NCBI RefSeq assembly: GCF_017815135.1
Contig: NZ_JAGJCF010000009.1
Location: 62,001-126,000, forward strand
Source: Jiella mangrovi
GTDB lineage: Bacteria > Pseudomonadota > Alphaproteobacteria > Rhizobiales > Rhizobiaceae
Reading direction: 5' to 3'
Length of the DNA: 64,000 nt
In this document: piece by piece, positions 43,358 to 51,827 of the stretch
How positions within the stretch are numbered: the stretch's first letter is position 1
How the letters are laid out: each line of letters starts with the position of its first letter
Position numbers and translations under genes: made by a program
Notes under the pieces: model-generated
Seen by the model: the letters and a program-made list of their open reading frames with translations, nothing else
Database searches by the model: none
Told to the model about the DNA's origin: nothing

Positions 43358-43939
43358 GTGGGCGAAGCGCCACCCATCAAGCGCATGACCGCGGATGAGT
43401 TCTACGCCTGGCAGCTCGAGCAGGACGAGAACTACGAGCTGGTGGACGGCATTCCGGTGCTGCCGGCGAAGGCGATGACCGGCGCCAGCCGCCGGCACGA
43501 CATCATCACCGTCAACATTCTCAGCGCCCTTCGTCAAAAGCTGCGCGGCCAGCCCTGCCGGCCCCACACCGACGACATGGCGGTGAAGAACCCCGCCGGC
43601 AACATCCGCCGCCCGGACGTCACTGTCGACTGCAAGGGCGGGCCGGCCCGCTCCATGGAAACCGGCGAGCCGCGCGTTCTCGTCGAGGTCCTTTCACCCT
43701 CGACCATGGCCTTCGACCGGTTCCGCAAGGTGGAGGAAGTCAAGACCAACGCACACGTCCGCGCCATCCTCCTCGTCGCCTCGGAATCCGCCGAGGTCAT
43801 CGTCTGGCGCCGGGACCGCGAGGGCGGCTGGCACTCGGAGATCGTCGAGGGTCTCGCCGCGACGATCGCCCTGCCGGAGATCGGCTGTGAGATGGGGTTG
43901 GGGGAGGTTTATGAGGAGACGGGGGTGGGTAGTGGCTAG
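43358..43939 (+). CDS. Uma2 family (DUF820) PD-(D/E)XK-fold protein
   Basis: This protein of 193 residues has the Uma2 nuclease-fold pattern: ENYELVDGIPVL, then NIRRPDVTVDCK (metal-site Asp) and PRVLVEVLSPSTMAFDR (Glu of the E-x-L motif). Such proteins are abundant in cyanobacteria and scattered elsewhere. A restriction-type endonuclease activity is assumed by fold but mostly untested. GTG 43358 with GGAG seven bases before it is the preferred start; ATG 43385 is an alternative. It lies just upstream of, but is spaced 258 bases from, the nuclease-RES cassette. Confidence 0.85.
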   Translation: MGEAPPIKRMTADEFYAWQLEQDENYELVDGIPVLPAKAMTGASRRHDIITVNILSALRQKLRGQPCRPHTDDMAVKNPAGNIRRPDVTVDCKGGPARSMETGEPRVLVEVLSPSTMAFDRFRKVEEVKTNAHVRAILLVASESAEVIVWRRDREGGWHSEIVEGLAATIALPEIGCEMGLGEVYEETGVGSG

Positions 43940-44197
43940 GAGTGGGAGGCGATTGATGGACGTGTTCTCAGGGCCTGCTGGCGATAGCGGCGCTTGGCAG
44001 TAAGAATTGCGGCTTTCCCGCGTTCGAGCCGGTAAAGTGGAGTGGCTGCGATGGCAGTGCGCGCGACGCAATAAGGAGCGTGGCTGACGCTCTCACCGCC
44101 CTTAATCCGGATCAGGAAAATCTCAATTCCGCTTTCAAGCGTTTTCCGATAGAAGAGGCCCACTCGGCGTGATGCGACATGCTGTTCGTTTAGGGGT

Positions 44198-45088
44198 ATG
44201 AACATCTATAGCACAACGCAACTCTCTGCTTTGACGCGGCTGTTTTCAGCGGCAGTTTTCCGTGAGATGGCGAAGAAAGGCCGATCCAGCTTGTTCCGTC
44301 GGTTGATCGAGCAGACTAATATGGTTCAGCAATCTGTCCCCTGCGCCACTGTAGGCGATACCTTTGATTCGGCTTTTAAGATTCTGAAGGTCGCGGGGCA
44401 CCGCGACGAATACATCTATCGCGCGGCAATCACCCACAAGGTACTGATGGGTAAGCACTCGCTTCGCACAGCCTGTATGCTCAATGAGTTTCGTGCCGGC
44501 AACTGCAAGGCGGATCTTGTTATTTTGAATGGAACTGCGACCGTCTATGAAATCAAGTCGGAGCGGGACTCGCTTTCGCGGCTGTTGAACCAAGTCGAAA
44601 ACTATAAGCGCGTATTTGCAAGAGTGAACGTGATCGCGAGCGAATGTCATGTCGATGGCGTGCTGGCAACTGTTCCAAACGACGTCGGGGTGATGTGCCT
44701 TTCCAAGCGCTACCGGATCACGACGTTGCGCGAAGCGGAAAACTGCCCGGCGCGCATCTGCCCGGGGACCGTATTGCGGTCCTTGCGTGTGGCGGAAGCC
44801 GTCGCAATCCTAAGAGCGATGGGCGTGACTGTGCCGCAGGTTCCGAATACGCTGATGCATACCGCTTTGGGGGACCTTTTCGCTGCGCTTGATCCGATCG
44901 CGCTTCATTTTGAGATGGTGCGAACACTTAAACGGACTCGCGATCTCTCACCGCTTGGCGATCTCGTTGATCGCTTGCCAGTATCTCTGCAAGCTGCGGC
45001 TCTATCAGTATCAGTGCGCCGCGTTGATCATTCGAGGCTAGTCAACGCTATCGCAACCCCGTTGCACGAAGCCATGGCTTGGAGCTGA
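44198..45088 (+). CDS. sce7726-like PD-(D/E)XK nuclease family protein
   Basis: This protein of 296 residues has an N-terminal helical segment (ALTRLFSAAVFREMAKKGRSS) then a restriction-nuclease-like core. Asp106 in GNCKADLVILNG, Glu118 and Lys120 in TVYEIKSERDS, and Gln132/Tyr136 in NQVENYKRVF make a full D-ExK plus QxxxY set, as in RecB-like nucleases; Glu97 may be the helix acid. I recall it as the sce7726 family. The ATG at 44198 has only an A/G stretch too close to be a standard ribosome site. It is first of three tightly packed genes and lower in GC than its surroundings. A DNA-cleaving defence role is inferred. Confidence 0.8.
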   Translation: MNIYSTTQLSALTRLFSAAVFREMAKKGRSSLFRRLIEQTNMVQQSVPCATVGDTFDSAFKILKVAGHRDEYIYRAAITHKVLMGKHSLRTACMLNEFRAGNCKADLVILNGTATVYEIKSERDSLSRLLNQVENYKRVFARVNVIASECHVDGVLATVPNDVGVMCLSKRYRITTLREAENCPARICPGTVLRSLRVAEAVAILRAMGVTVPQVPNTLMHTALGDLFAALDPIALHFEMVRTLKRTRDLSPLGDLVDRLPVSLQAAALSVSVRRVDHSRLVNAIATPLHEAMAWS

Positions 45089-45095
45089 CCGGCGC

Positions 45096-46031
45096 ATGTA
45101 CCACCCATACTTTCGCGGAAAGCAATTTGAGCTGATTACGGTCCGCGAACTGGCTGTGCTGCTCGCCGAGAAAAATTTCGTACCGGTGATTGAGCCGGTT
45201 CGCGAGGCTCTTGGGGGGCTCAAGAAAGCCTTGAGCGCGGTGTGCGCGGCCGGCGGGCGCGCGATCGTAATCGTCAATCCCTATCATGGCGACCATCAGG
45301 AAGACGGCACGAGCATCACAGGCCTTCTTCAAGAAGGCTTCATAGGCACCGATAGCGTCGCCGCCGGCATATTGTTGCGTAGCGACATGACCGTCGACGA
45401 TGTGCTGGCCTGCTATGAACATCACGCTGATCATCATCCCGTACTCGTGCATGCCGGCTTCACGGCGCCTAAAGCGCTGGCCACCGAGTTGGAAGACGGC
45501 ATGCTAGGCATCACAAATGTCTTCGTCGAAGATCATGCAAAGCTACTTTACCGAAGACATTTCGATCAAGGCGCGCGCATCCTCGTGCGTGACGGCTTCA
45601 AGCGGCAGCGAAATGCCGATTATCCTGCGATGGAGGAGTTCTCCGATCTCCATGTCACCTATGGTGAACTCGGCATGGTCGGGTTTGGCGATTTTCTAAT
45701 CGTCGGCGATGTCTACAGTGAGGGAGGGGGCCCTGCCTACGCTGTCGCTATCCACCTGACCTTCATCGATCCCGATAAGGACGATGTCATGTATATCTAT
45801 CACTTCGTCTCGGACACGAAGGACACGCCAACCGATCCGGCCGGCAAGTTCGGGCAAGCGTTGGCCAAATTGATCACAAAATTGGATAGCGGCACCTCCC
45901 ACATTCTTGAGACCGAAGCGGTCAAGGAGTTCCGTGATCTTCATGCCAAAGGTCATTTCCCAGGCCTCGGCTATGTCAAAAAACTCTCGATGAAACATCA
46001 CATCGAGACTCTTGCCAGCTATCTTGGCTGA
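45096..46031 (+). CDS. sce7725-like family protein
   Basis: This protein of 311 residues starts MYHPYFRGKQFELITVREL and continues FVPVIEPVREALGGLKKALS, GRAIVIVNPYHGDH and FGDFLIVGDVYSEGGGPAYA. It resembles the sce7725 family, which I recall as a regular neighbour of sce7726. The alternating beta/alpha pattern suggests a barrel-like fold related to phage 'beta' proteins, but no catalytic motif is clear. It follows the nuclease by seven bases, with GGAG at 45081-45084, and ends just before or within the start of the RES gene. Its role is unknown; it probably acts with the nuclease. Confidence 0.78.
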   Translation: MYHPYFRGKQFELITVRELAVLLAEKNFVPVIEPVREALGGLKKALSAVCAAGGRAIVIVNPYHGDHQEDGTSITGLLQEGFIGTDSVAAGILLRSDMTVDDVLACYEHHADHHPVLVHAGFTAPKALATELEDGMLGITNVFVEDHAKLLYRRHFDQGARILVRDGFKRQRNADYPAMEEFSDLHVTYGELGMVGFGDFLIVGDVYSEGGGPAYAVAIHLTFIDPDKDDVMYIYHFVSDTKDTPTDPAGKFGQALAKLITKLDSGTSHILETEAVKEFRDLHAKGHFPGLGYVKKLSMKHHIETLASYLG

Positions 46032-46035
46032 GCGC

Positions 46036-47058
46036 GTGGCATCGCGTCTCTGCTGCCCCGACTGCTTCGATGATCGCGAGCTCCGCGATCAGCTCTTCCC
46101 GTCGCTCAATCCAAGTCAAGGGACGTGCGATTTTTGCGGGACCGTCGATGCCCAGCTTGTTGAGCCGAGCCAGCTTGCCAATTATTTTGAGCTGCTTGTC
46201 AATGTCTACGAACATCGGGATGGTGGGAAAACGCTGGTAGAATGGATGAAGGATGATTGGCAGCTGTTTAGTCATCCAAGCATGGACATTGCGCACGCTA
46301 AAGAGTTACTCAGCGAGATTCTCGATGATGGTGAAATCGTCCGACGCGGTTTCGCTCCATCGACGAGCTACATCAGTGAAGGTCTCGCGCAGTGGGACAA
46401 GCTGCGCGACGAGATGATGTATTCTAACCGCTGGTTTCTGGACGTTGCCATCGATGAAGAACGTCTCGAACAACTGCTCGACATGCTAATAGCTCCACCA
46501 TTACCCCTGAAATGGTATCGCGCGCGCATTCAGGTTGAGGACGAGATCTTCTCGATTGACAGAATGGGCGCGCCACCGAGGCGGCGCTCGTCCAATGGCC
46601 GAGCCAATCCGGCCGGCATTCCCTATCTTTACCTCGGATCGCTTGCAGATACGGCGGTTGCGGAGATAAGGCCTCACACAGGCGAGTTTGCTTGCGTGGC
46701 CGACTTTACCATCCCCGAGATCAAGGCGGCGGACCTACGCAACCCGCGCAAACTTGTCTCACCCTTCATCCTGTCCGAGTCCAGCGCGATTGGCCAGCTG
46801 CGCGCCGACTTGCCGCTACTCGTGCGCTTGGGTGAGGAATTGACTCGGCCGGTTCAGCCCGCAGGGGCTGCAATCGACTACATTCCGAGCCAGTATCTTT
46901 GTGAATTTATTAAAAAGCGAGGCTTCGATGGAGTAGTCTATCGTAGCTCCGTATCTGATGGAATCAATCTCGCGCTATTCGATCCAACCCAGGCGGTCGG
47001 CGGTTCGGTGTCACGTTACAACGTGTCCAAGGTATTTGTCGAAGTGGCCATCGCTTGA
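46036..47058 (+). CDS. HEPN/RES N-terminal and RES domain protein
   Basis: This protein of 340 residues has an N-terminal zinc-ribbon-like pair (CCPDC at 6-10, CDFC at 31-34) joined to a helical HEPN/RES N-terminal region. A C-terminal RES domain follows, with WYRARIQ near residue 160, GRANPAGIPYLYL near 188-200 and AEIRPHTG with Glu210. Characterised RES toxins degrade NAD+ using conserved Arg, Glu and Ser residues. The GTG start at 46036 gives the expected MxxRxCCPDCF-like opening; TTG 46012 would overlap the previous gene by 20 bases. No RES-type antitoxin (Xre/DUF2384) is adjacent, so the usual toxin-antitoxin layout is absent. Confidence 0.82.
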   Translation: MASRLCCPDCFDDRELRDQLFPSLNPSQGTCDFCGTVDAQLVEPSQLANYFELLVNVYEHRDGGKTLVEWMKDDWQLFSHPSMDIAHAKELLSEILDDGEIVRRGFAPSTSYISEGLAQWDKLRDEMMYSNRWFLDVAIDEERLEQLLDMLIAPPLPLKWYRARIQVEDEIFSIDRMGAPPRRRSSNGRANPAGIPYLYLGSLADTAVAEIRPHTGEFACVADFTIPEIKAADLRNPRKLVSPFILSESSAIGQLRADLPLLVRLGEELTRPVQPAGAAIDYIPSQYLCEFIKKRGFDGVVYRSSVSDGINLALFDPTQAVGGSVSRYNVSKVFVEVAIA

Positions 47059-47215
47059 GAAGAACAAGTCGAACACCATAGCCGTTTCTGATAGCGGCTT
47101 TCGGAGGCCGTAAGCGGATTGCAGATGGGCCGCTATGGGCGTTCCGGAACTGGACGGCGGACTCGCTCAGCGGCGGAGGCGAAGGCGAATACGGCTGGCG
47201 AGGCCGGATGATCGT

Positions 47216-48496
47216 TCATCCGGTTTCCCGCCGCGCCTTGGTTTCCTGACAAGCTCCAGCCGCCAGCGAACCTCCCCCTCCGCCAGCAACAGTGCCTCTC
47301 CTCACTCCCCCCCCCTCTCCCAGATAGTGCAGCGTCGTGCCCCTCTCGTCCGTGATCCGCGTGAACTCCTCCCGCCCGCAGACGAACATCTCCGGTTCCA
47401 CGGTCATGTAGTGCAGGCCGTATTTCGGGCCGAAGCGGAGGACGCCGATGCCGTGATAGGGCAGGAGGTTCGCGCGCAGCTTGTATTCGGGGTAGAGGCG
47501 CAGGCCGAGGACGGGGACGCCCTTGGTGTGGATCGTGGCGCGGACAGCGTTTGGGAAGAACTGTTCTTCCCATTGGAGGTCCGCGGCGGCGGCCTTCAGG
47601 GCGCGGTATTCGGCAAGGCCGGTCTTCGCGCGGTGATAGAGTTCGTCGGTCGTGTGGCCGAGGCCCGAGCCGCCGAACTGCGCGCGCAGCGTGTCGTAGT
47701 CGAGCCGGCGCTTGGCGGTGTTGATGCTGGCCGCCATGCTGGCGAGCCAGACGTCGTAGGATTGCGGGCTGAGGCCGTCGGCACAGGGATCGTCGTGGAA
47801 GCGGGCGGACCAGTTTTCGTAGCTCTCCTGAAAATCCTCGAAGCGGCCGGACAGGATCTGCGCCATGTCGTGGAGCCTGATGACGTCGCCGCAGCCGATC
47901 CTGTCGACCATCGCGCCGAGGAGATCAACGTAGCGCAGCGCCTCGACGGCGTTCACGCCGAAGGGCAGGCCATAAAAGGTGCTGTCGGTGATCAGATGGA
48001 AGACGGCGCCGGCCGGATAGATCTCGCGGATCAGGGCGGCGATGTTCGCCATGTGCCGCAGCGAGACCTCCTCGGCGGTTGTCGGCACGGTGAGTTGCAG
48101 CCGCTTCACCGGATTGCGGATGACGCAGAAGACCGGCAGCAGGATCGGGACCGGCTCGCCCTTCTCGCAGGCCTGCCTGATCCGGCCCTTCCAGATCTCG
48201 CATTCGGCAAAGCGGCTGCGCGAGTTGAACTGGATGGTGCGGTGGTTGATCAGCTCGAAGACCTGCTCGTGGACGGGCCGGCCAGCGACCTTCTGCCGGA
48301 AGGCGTCGAAGTCGAGGCGGCGAATCCGCACGCATTCGGCAACCATCCGCGCGTCGTCCGCGCCCGCCAGCCGGGTCTTCTGCGGCTGAAGCCGCGGGTC
48401 GGTCTCGGGCCATGCACCCGCAAAGCTCAGCCTTGCGTCGCTGATGGCCTCGCCATTGCGGCCGACGTCGAGATAGGACGGTGCGAGACAGGTCAT
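47216..48496 (-). CDS. DIT1/PvcA family isocyanide synthase-like protein
   Basis: This protein of 426 residues has a core resembling L-tyrosine/L-tryptophan isonitrile synthases: LINHRTIQFNSRSRFAECEI, VPILLPVFCVIRNPVKRLQL, LRHMANIAALIREIYPAGAV, LITDSTFYGLPFG. These convert an amino acid and ribulose 5-phosphate to an isocyanide. It is longer than PvcA (about 330) and carries a Gly/Ala/Arg-rich tail after LHYLGEG that results from a nine-G tract. A PvcB-type oxygenase partner is not adjacent. Start ATG 48496 has AGAGGAA upstream. Product and substrate are unknown; the family call rests on motif memory. Confidence 0.68.
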   Translation of the reverse strand: MTCLAPSYLDVGRNGEAISDARLSFAGAWPETDPRLQPQKTRLAGADDARMVAECVRIRRLDFDAFRQKVAGRPVHEQVFELINHRTIQFNSRSRFAECEIWKGRIRQACEKGEPVPILLPVFCVIRNPVKRLQLTVPTTAEEVSLRHMANIAALIREIYPAGAVFHLITDSTFYGLPFGVNAVEALRYVDLLGAMVDRIGCGDVIRLHDMAQILSGRFEDFQESYENWSARFHDDPCADGLSPQSYDVWLASMAASINTAKRRLDYDTLRAQFGGSGLGHTTDELYHRAKTGLAEYRALKAAAADLQWEEQFFPNAVRATIHTKGVPVLGLRLYPEYKLRANLLPYHGIGVLRFGPKYGLHYMTVEPEMFVCGREEFTRITDERGTTLHYLGEGGGVRRGTVAGGGGGSLAAGACQETKARRETG

Positions 48497-48728
48497 GGGT
48501 CTTGTTCCTCTTCGAAGGATCTGACGACATCTGTTCGGGACGACAGGCTCCCGCGGGATGGCCGAGACACGTCGTGTTTCGGGCGCGCCCAGCGTTTGGA
48601 GCCGGTGCCGTGGCACGGGGCTTGGCTTGGTACCCCGCTGACTGCTGCATCAGATCTACGGCCCGCCGTCGCGGCGCGCTGTGTCCTGCGTCACAGGAGA
48701 GGATAGGCCGTGACCGCGCGGCCCTTGC

Positions 48729-49631
48729 TCACCAGCGGAACGCCCTGGCGAAATCGACGAAGGCCCGGAGCGGGGCGGGCAGGTGGCGGCGGCCGGGAAA
48801 GTAGAGAAACGGGCCGGAAAAGCTCTGCCACCAGTCGGCAAGCACCGGCTCGAGGCGACCGTCCTTAAGATGCGGCCGCAGCCATTCCTCGAATAGGCCG
48901 ATGATGCCGGTGCCGTCGAGGGCGGCCTGCAGGGCGAGGTCCATTCCCCCGGCGGTGCTGACGATCAGCGGTCCGGTCGCCTCGACCTTGATGATCTCGC
49001 CGTTCTTCTCGAATTCCCAGGGGCTCGTCAGCGCGCCGCCGCGAAACCGGCCGAGAAGGCAGGCATGGGTGAGGAGATCGCGCGGATGGGTCGGGCGCCC
49101 GGCCCGGTCGAGATAGGCCGGCGAGGCCGCGGCGGCAAAGCGCTGCTCGCGCGGGCCGATGGGGATGGCGATCATGTCCTGTTCCAGCCGCTCGTCGTAG
49201 CGGATGCCGGCGTCGCAACCCTCGGCGAGGACGTCGACGAAACTGTCCTCGGCGATCACCTCGAGGCGGATATCCGGATAGGCCGCCAGAAAGGGCGGCA
49301 CGATGCGCGGCAGGACGAGACGGGCGGCGGCGACGGGAACGTTGAGGCGCAGCGTCCCTGCCGGCGTGTCGCGCAGGCCGTCGACGACGCCGAGCGCCGC
49401 CTCGACCTCGGCGAGAGCCGGCGACAGCCGCTCGATCAGGCGGCGGCCGGCCTCGGTCGGGGCGATGCTGCGGGTGGTGCGGTTGAGGAGCCGGATGCCG
49501 AGCCGGGTTTCGAGCCGGCGGACCGCCTCCGACAGACCGGAGGCGCTCTTGCCGGTGAGGCGGGCGGCATCGCGAAAGCCGCCGGCACGCACCACCACCT
49601 GGAATTCGGGGAGATCGTCGAGATCGGTCAT
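48729..49631 (-). CDS. LysR family transcriptional regulator
   Basis: This protein of 300 residues has an N-terminal HTH (FQVVVRAGGFRDAARLTGKS, ASGLSEAVRRLETRLGIRLL, NRTTRSIAPTEAGRRL) and a type-2 periplasmic-binding-like effector domain (LRLNVPVAAARLVLPRIVPP). It is divergent from the aldo-keto reductase over 97 bases, the classical LysR arrangement, so the reductase gene is its likely target along with itself. The isocyanide-synthase-like gene lies downstream on the same strand, 232 bases away. Confidence 0.92.
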   Translation of the reverse strand: MTDLDDLPEFQVVVRAGGFRDAARLTGKSASGLSEAVRRLETRLGIRLLNRTTRSIAPTEAGRRLIERLSPALAEVEAALGVVDGLRDTPAGTLRLNVPVAAARLVLPRIVPPFLAAYPDIRLEVIAEDSFVDVLAEGCDAGIRYDERLEQDMIAIPIGPREQRFAAAASPAYLDRAGRPTHPRDLLTHACLLGRFRGGALTSPWEFEKNGEIIKVEATGPLIVSTAGGMDLALQAALDGTGIIGLFEEWLRPHLKDGRLEPVLADWWQSFSGPFLYFPGRRHLPAPLRAFVDFARAFRW

Positions 49632-49728
49632 TGTTCGCCTGTTCGCACGGCCTGTGCAGTTTCATCGGGATTATCGCACGACAAGGCCGTCGCTAGATAG
49701 GGCAAGAACCAACGACAGGAGATCGACC

Positions 49729-50604
49729 ATGACGGACCTCAGCCAGGCGGGAACGTTCAAGCTCGGGCAAAGGACGGTGAAGCGCATGGGCTACGGCGCG
49801 ATGCAGCTCGCCGGGCCGGGTGCCTTCGGCCCGCCGAGGGATCGCGCCGCCGCCGTCGCGGTGCTTCGGGCGGCGGTGGAAGCCGGCGTCGACCACATCG
49901 ACACCAGCGATTTCTACGGCCCGCACGTGACCAACGAGATCATCCGCGAGGCGCTGCATCCCTATCCGGACGATCTGACGATCGTCACCAAGATCGGCGC
50001 CAGGCGCGGGGCGGACGGCTCCTGGAACCCGGCCTTTGCCAAGGGCGAGCTCCGCCGCGCCGTCGAGGACAATCTGAAAAATCTCGGCCTCGAGGCGATG
50101 GATGTCGTCAATCTGCGCTTCATGTTCGACGTGCACGGCCCGGCCGAGGGGCCCATCGCGGAGCCGCTGACGGCGGTTGCCGAGCTGCAGCGCGAGGGGC
50201 TGGTGCGCCATATCGGCGTCAGCAACGCGACGCCCAGCCAGGTGGCGCAAGCGCGGACGATCGCCGATATCGTCTGCGTGCAGAACCAGTACAATCTCGC
50301 CCATCGCGGCGACGACGGGCTGATCGACGATCTGGCGACGTCCGGCATTGCCTATGTGCCGTTCTTCCCGCTGGGCGGTTTTTCACCGCTTCAGTCGGAC
50401 ACGCTCTCGGCGGTTGCCGGGCGCCTCGGCGCGACCCCGATGCAGGTGGCGCTGGCCTGGCTTCTCCAGCGATCGCCGAACATCCTGCTCATTCCCGGCA
50501 CGTCGTCGGTGGCGCATCTTCAGGAGAATCTTGCGGCAAGCACGCTCGAACTCGGCGCCGATGCCGTCGCTGAACTGGACGGCATCGGCGCGGCGCGGGG
50601 CTGA
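49729..50604 (+). CDS. Aldo/keto reductase family oxidoreductase
   Basis: This NADPH-dependent (alpha/beta)8-barrel reductase has 291 residues. Catalytic Asp and Tyr occur in DHIDTSDFYGP, and Lys in LTIVTKIGAR. The position normally holding the catalytic His reads MDVVNLRFM, with Asn instead, as in some AKR subgroups. Cofactor-binding elements are HIGVSNATPSQV and LLIPGTSSVAHLQENL. Start ATG 49729 has AGGAG about seven bases before it. It is divergent from a LysR regulator. The physiological carbonyl substrate is unknown. Confidence 0.9.
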   Translation: MTDLSQAGTFKLGQRTVKRMGYGAMQLAGPGAFGPPRDRAAAVAVLRAAVEAGVDHIDTSDFYGPHVTNEIIREALHPYPDDLTIVTKIGARRGADGSWNPAFAKGELRRAVEDNLKNLGLEAMDVVNLRFMFDVHGPAEGPIAEPLTAVAELQREGLVRHIGVSNATPSQVAQARTIADIVCVQNQYNLAHRGDDGLIDDLATSGIAYVPFFPLGGFSPLQSDTLSAVAGRLGATPMQVALAWLLQRSPNILLIPGTSSVAHLQENLAASTLELGADAVAELDGIGAARG

Positions 50605-50651
50605 ACGCTCCGGCCGGGCCGGCGGGCGTACCGCCTCCGCGCGGCCCGGCG

Positions 50652-51719
50652 TCAGCGCCCCGGAATGATCCTGTCGGCAGCCAGCCGCTCGAAGAGGTCG
50701 AAGAAGGCGTCGTCCGTTGCCTGATAGCCGGTGAAGCCCATCTTGCGGCTCTTCGACATGTCGGTAACCACCTCGATCGGTCGGCCGAGATCGGCGTCGG
50801 TGTGCCAGGGGGAGGCGAGGCGGGAAAGATCGGTCTCGGCGAGGCCCTCGCGCTCGGCAATGGTCGTCCAGATCGCGGCGTCGTCCTTCATCTGCTCTTC
50901 GAGCGGCCGCTCGGTGCCGTCGAATGCCTCGGCCTCGATCCCGAACCAGCCGGCGAGGCGCGGCCACATCCAGCTCCAGCGGAAAATGTCGCCGTTGACG
51001 ATGTTGAAGTCCTGGTTGCGGGCATCCGGGGTCTCTGTCGCCCACAGGAGCTGGGCGGCGAGCTGGCGGGCGTCGGTCATATCGGTGAGGCCGTTCCACT
51101 GGGCGGCGGAGCCCGGAAAGCGGAGCGGGCGGCCGGTCTCACGGCAGATCGTGGCGTAGACGGCGAGCGTCGTACCCATGTTCATGGCGTTGCCGACGGC
51201 CTTGCCGATGACGGTATGCGGCCGGTGGACGCTCCAGGCGAAGCCGTCCTTCTCGGCGGCGGCGTAGAGCTCGTCTTCCTGGGCATAGTAGAAATTGGCG
51301 ACGTCGAGCCGGCCCTGATCCTCGCGGAACGGCGTCTTGGGCAGGGTGCCTTTGCCATAGGCCTCGAAGGGGCCGAGATAGTGCTTCAGGCCGGTGACGA
51401 GGGCGACATGGCGGACGGAACCGCCGGGGCGCAGGGCATCGAGGAGATTGCGCACCATCGCCGCATTGACGCGGATGTTTTCCGCCTCGGTGTCCTGACG
51501 CAGCCAGGTGGTGAGGAAGACGGCGTCCGGCTTGATGCCGTCGACGGCGCGTTTGACGGAGGCCGGATCGAGGAGATCGGCTGCGAGTGGCGTCACGCCG
51601 GCCTGTTCGCCGGGATTGCGGGCGAGGCCGTGGACGGTCCAGCCTTTCGCGGCCAGAAGTTCGGCCGTGGCGCTTCCCTGAATGCCGGTGACGCCGGCGA
51701 TGAGGGCGGTCTTGGACAT
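50652..51719 (-). CDS. PRISE-type NAD(P)-dependent reductase (SDR)
   Basis: This extended SDR of 355 residues has the Rossmann start ALIAGVTGIQGSATAELLAAKG. It has the TGLKHYLGPFE motif with a downstream catalytic Tyr (VANFYYAQEDELY), features of progesterone 5-beta-reductase/iridoid-synthase-like enone reductases (PRISE). Bacterial members reduce enones of largely unknown origin. It is divergent from an HxlR regulator across 108 bases, suggesting induction by an electrophile. Epimerase activity is less likely given the KHY motif. Confidence 0.85.
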   Translation of the reverse strand: MSKTALIAGVTGIQGSATAELLAAKGWTVHGLARNPGEQAGVTPLAADLLDPASVKRAVDGIKPDAVFLTTWLRQDTEAENIRVNAAMVRNLLDALRPGGSVRHVALVTGLKHYLGPFEAYGKGTLPKTPFREDQGRLDVANFYYAQEDELYAAAEKDGFAWSVHRPHTVIGKAVGNAMNMGTTLAVYATICRETGRPLRFPGSAAQWNGLTDMTDARQLAAQLLWATETPDARNQDFNIVNGDIFRWSWMWPRLAGWFGIEAEAFDGTERPLEEQMKDDAAIWTTIAEREGLAETDLSRLASPWHTDADLGRPIEVVTDMSKSRKMGFTGYQATDDAFFDLFERLAADRIIPGR

Positions 51720-51827
51720 GGCGTTTCTAAGCTTTCGTCTGATGGTCTTTCGACACCACCTAGGCAGGAGCGCGCCCGCCCGCTAGACGGAACCAAAACG
51801 GGACATAGACACCAAAGGGTAACCATC

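Noticed and set aside
43936-44205. A possible 89-codon minus-strand gene divergent from the nuclease
   Set aside because: No ribosome site and no recognisable family; it overlaps the nuclease start by eight bases. It could be real, but evidence is too thin.
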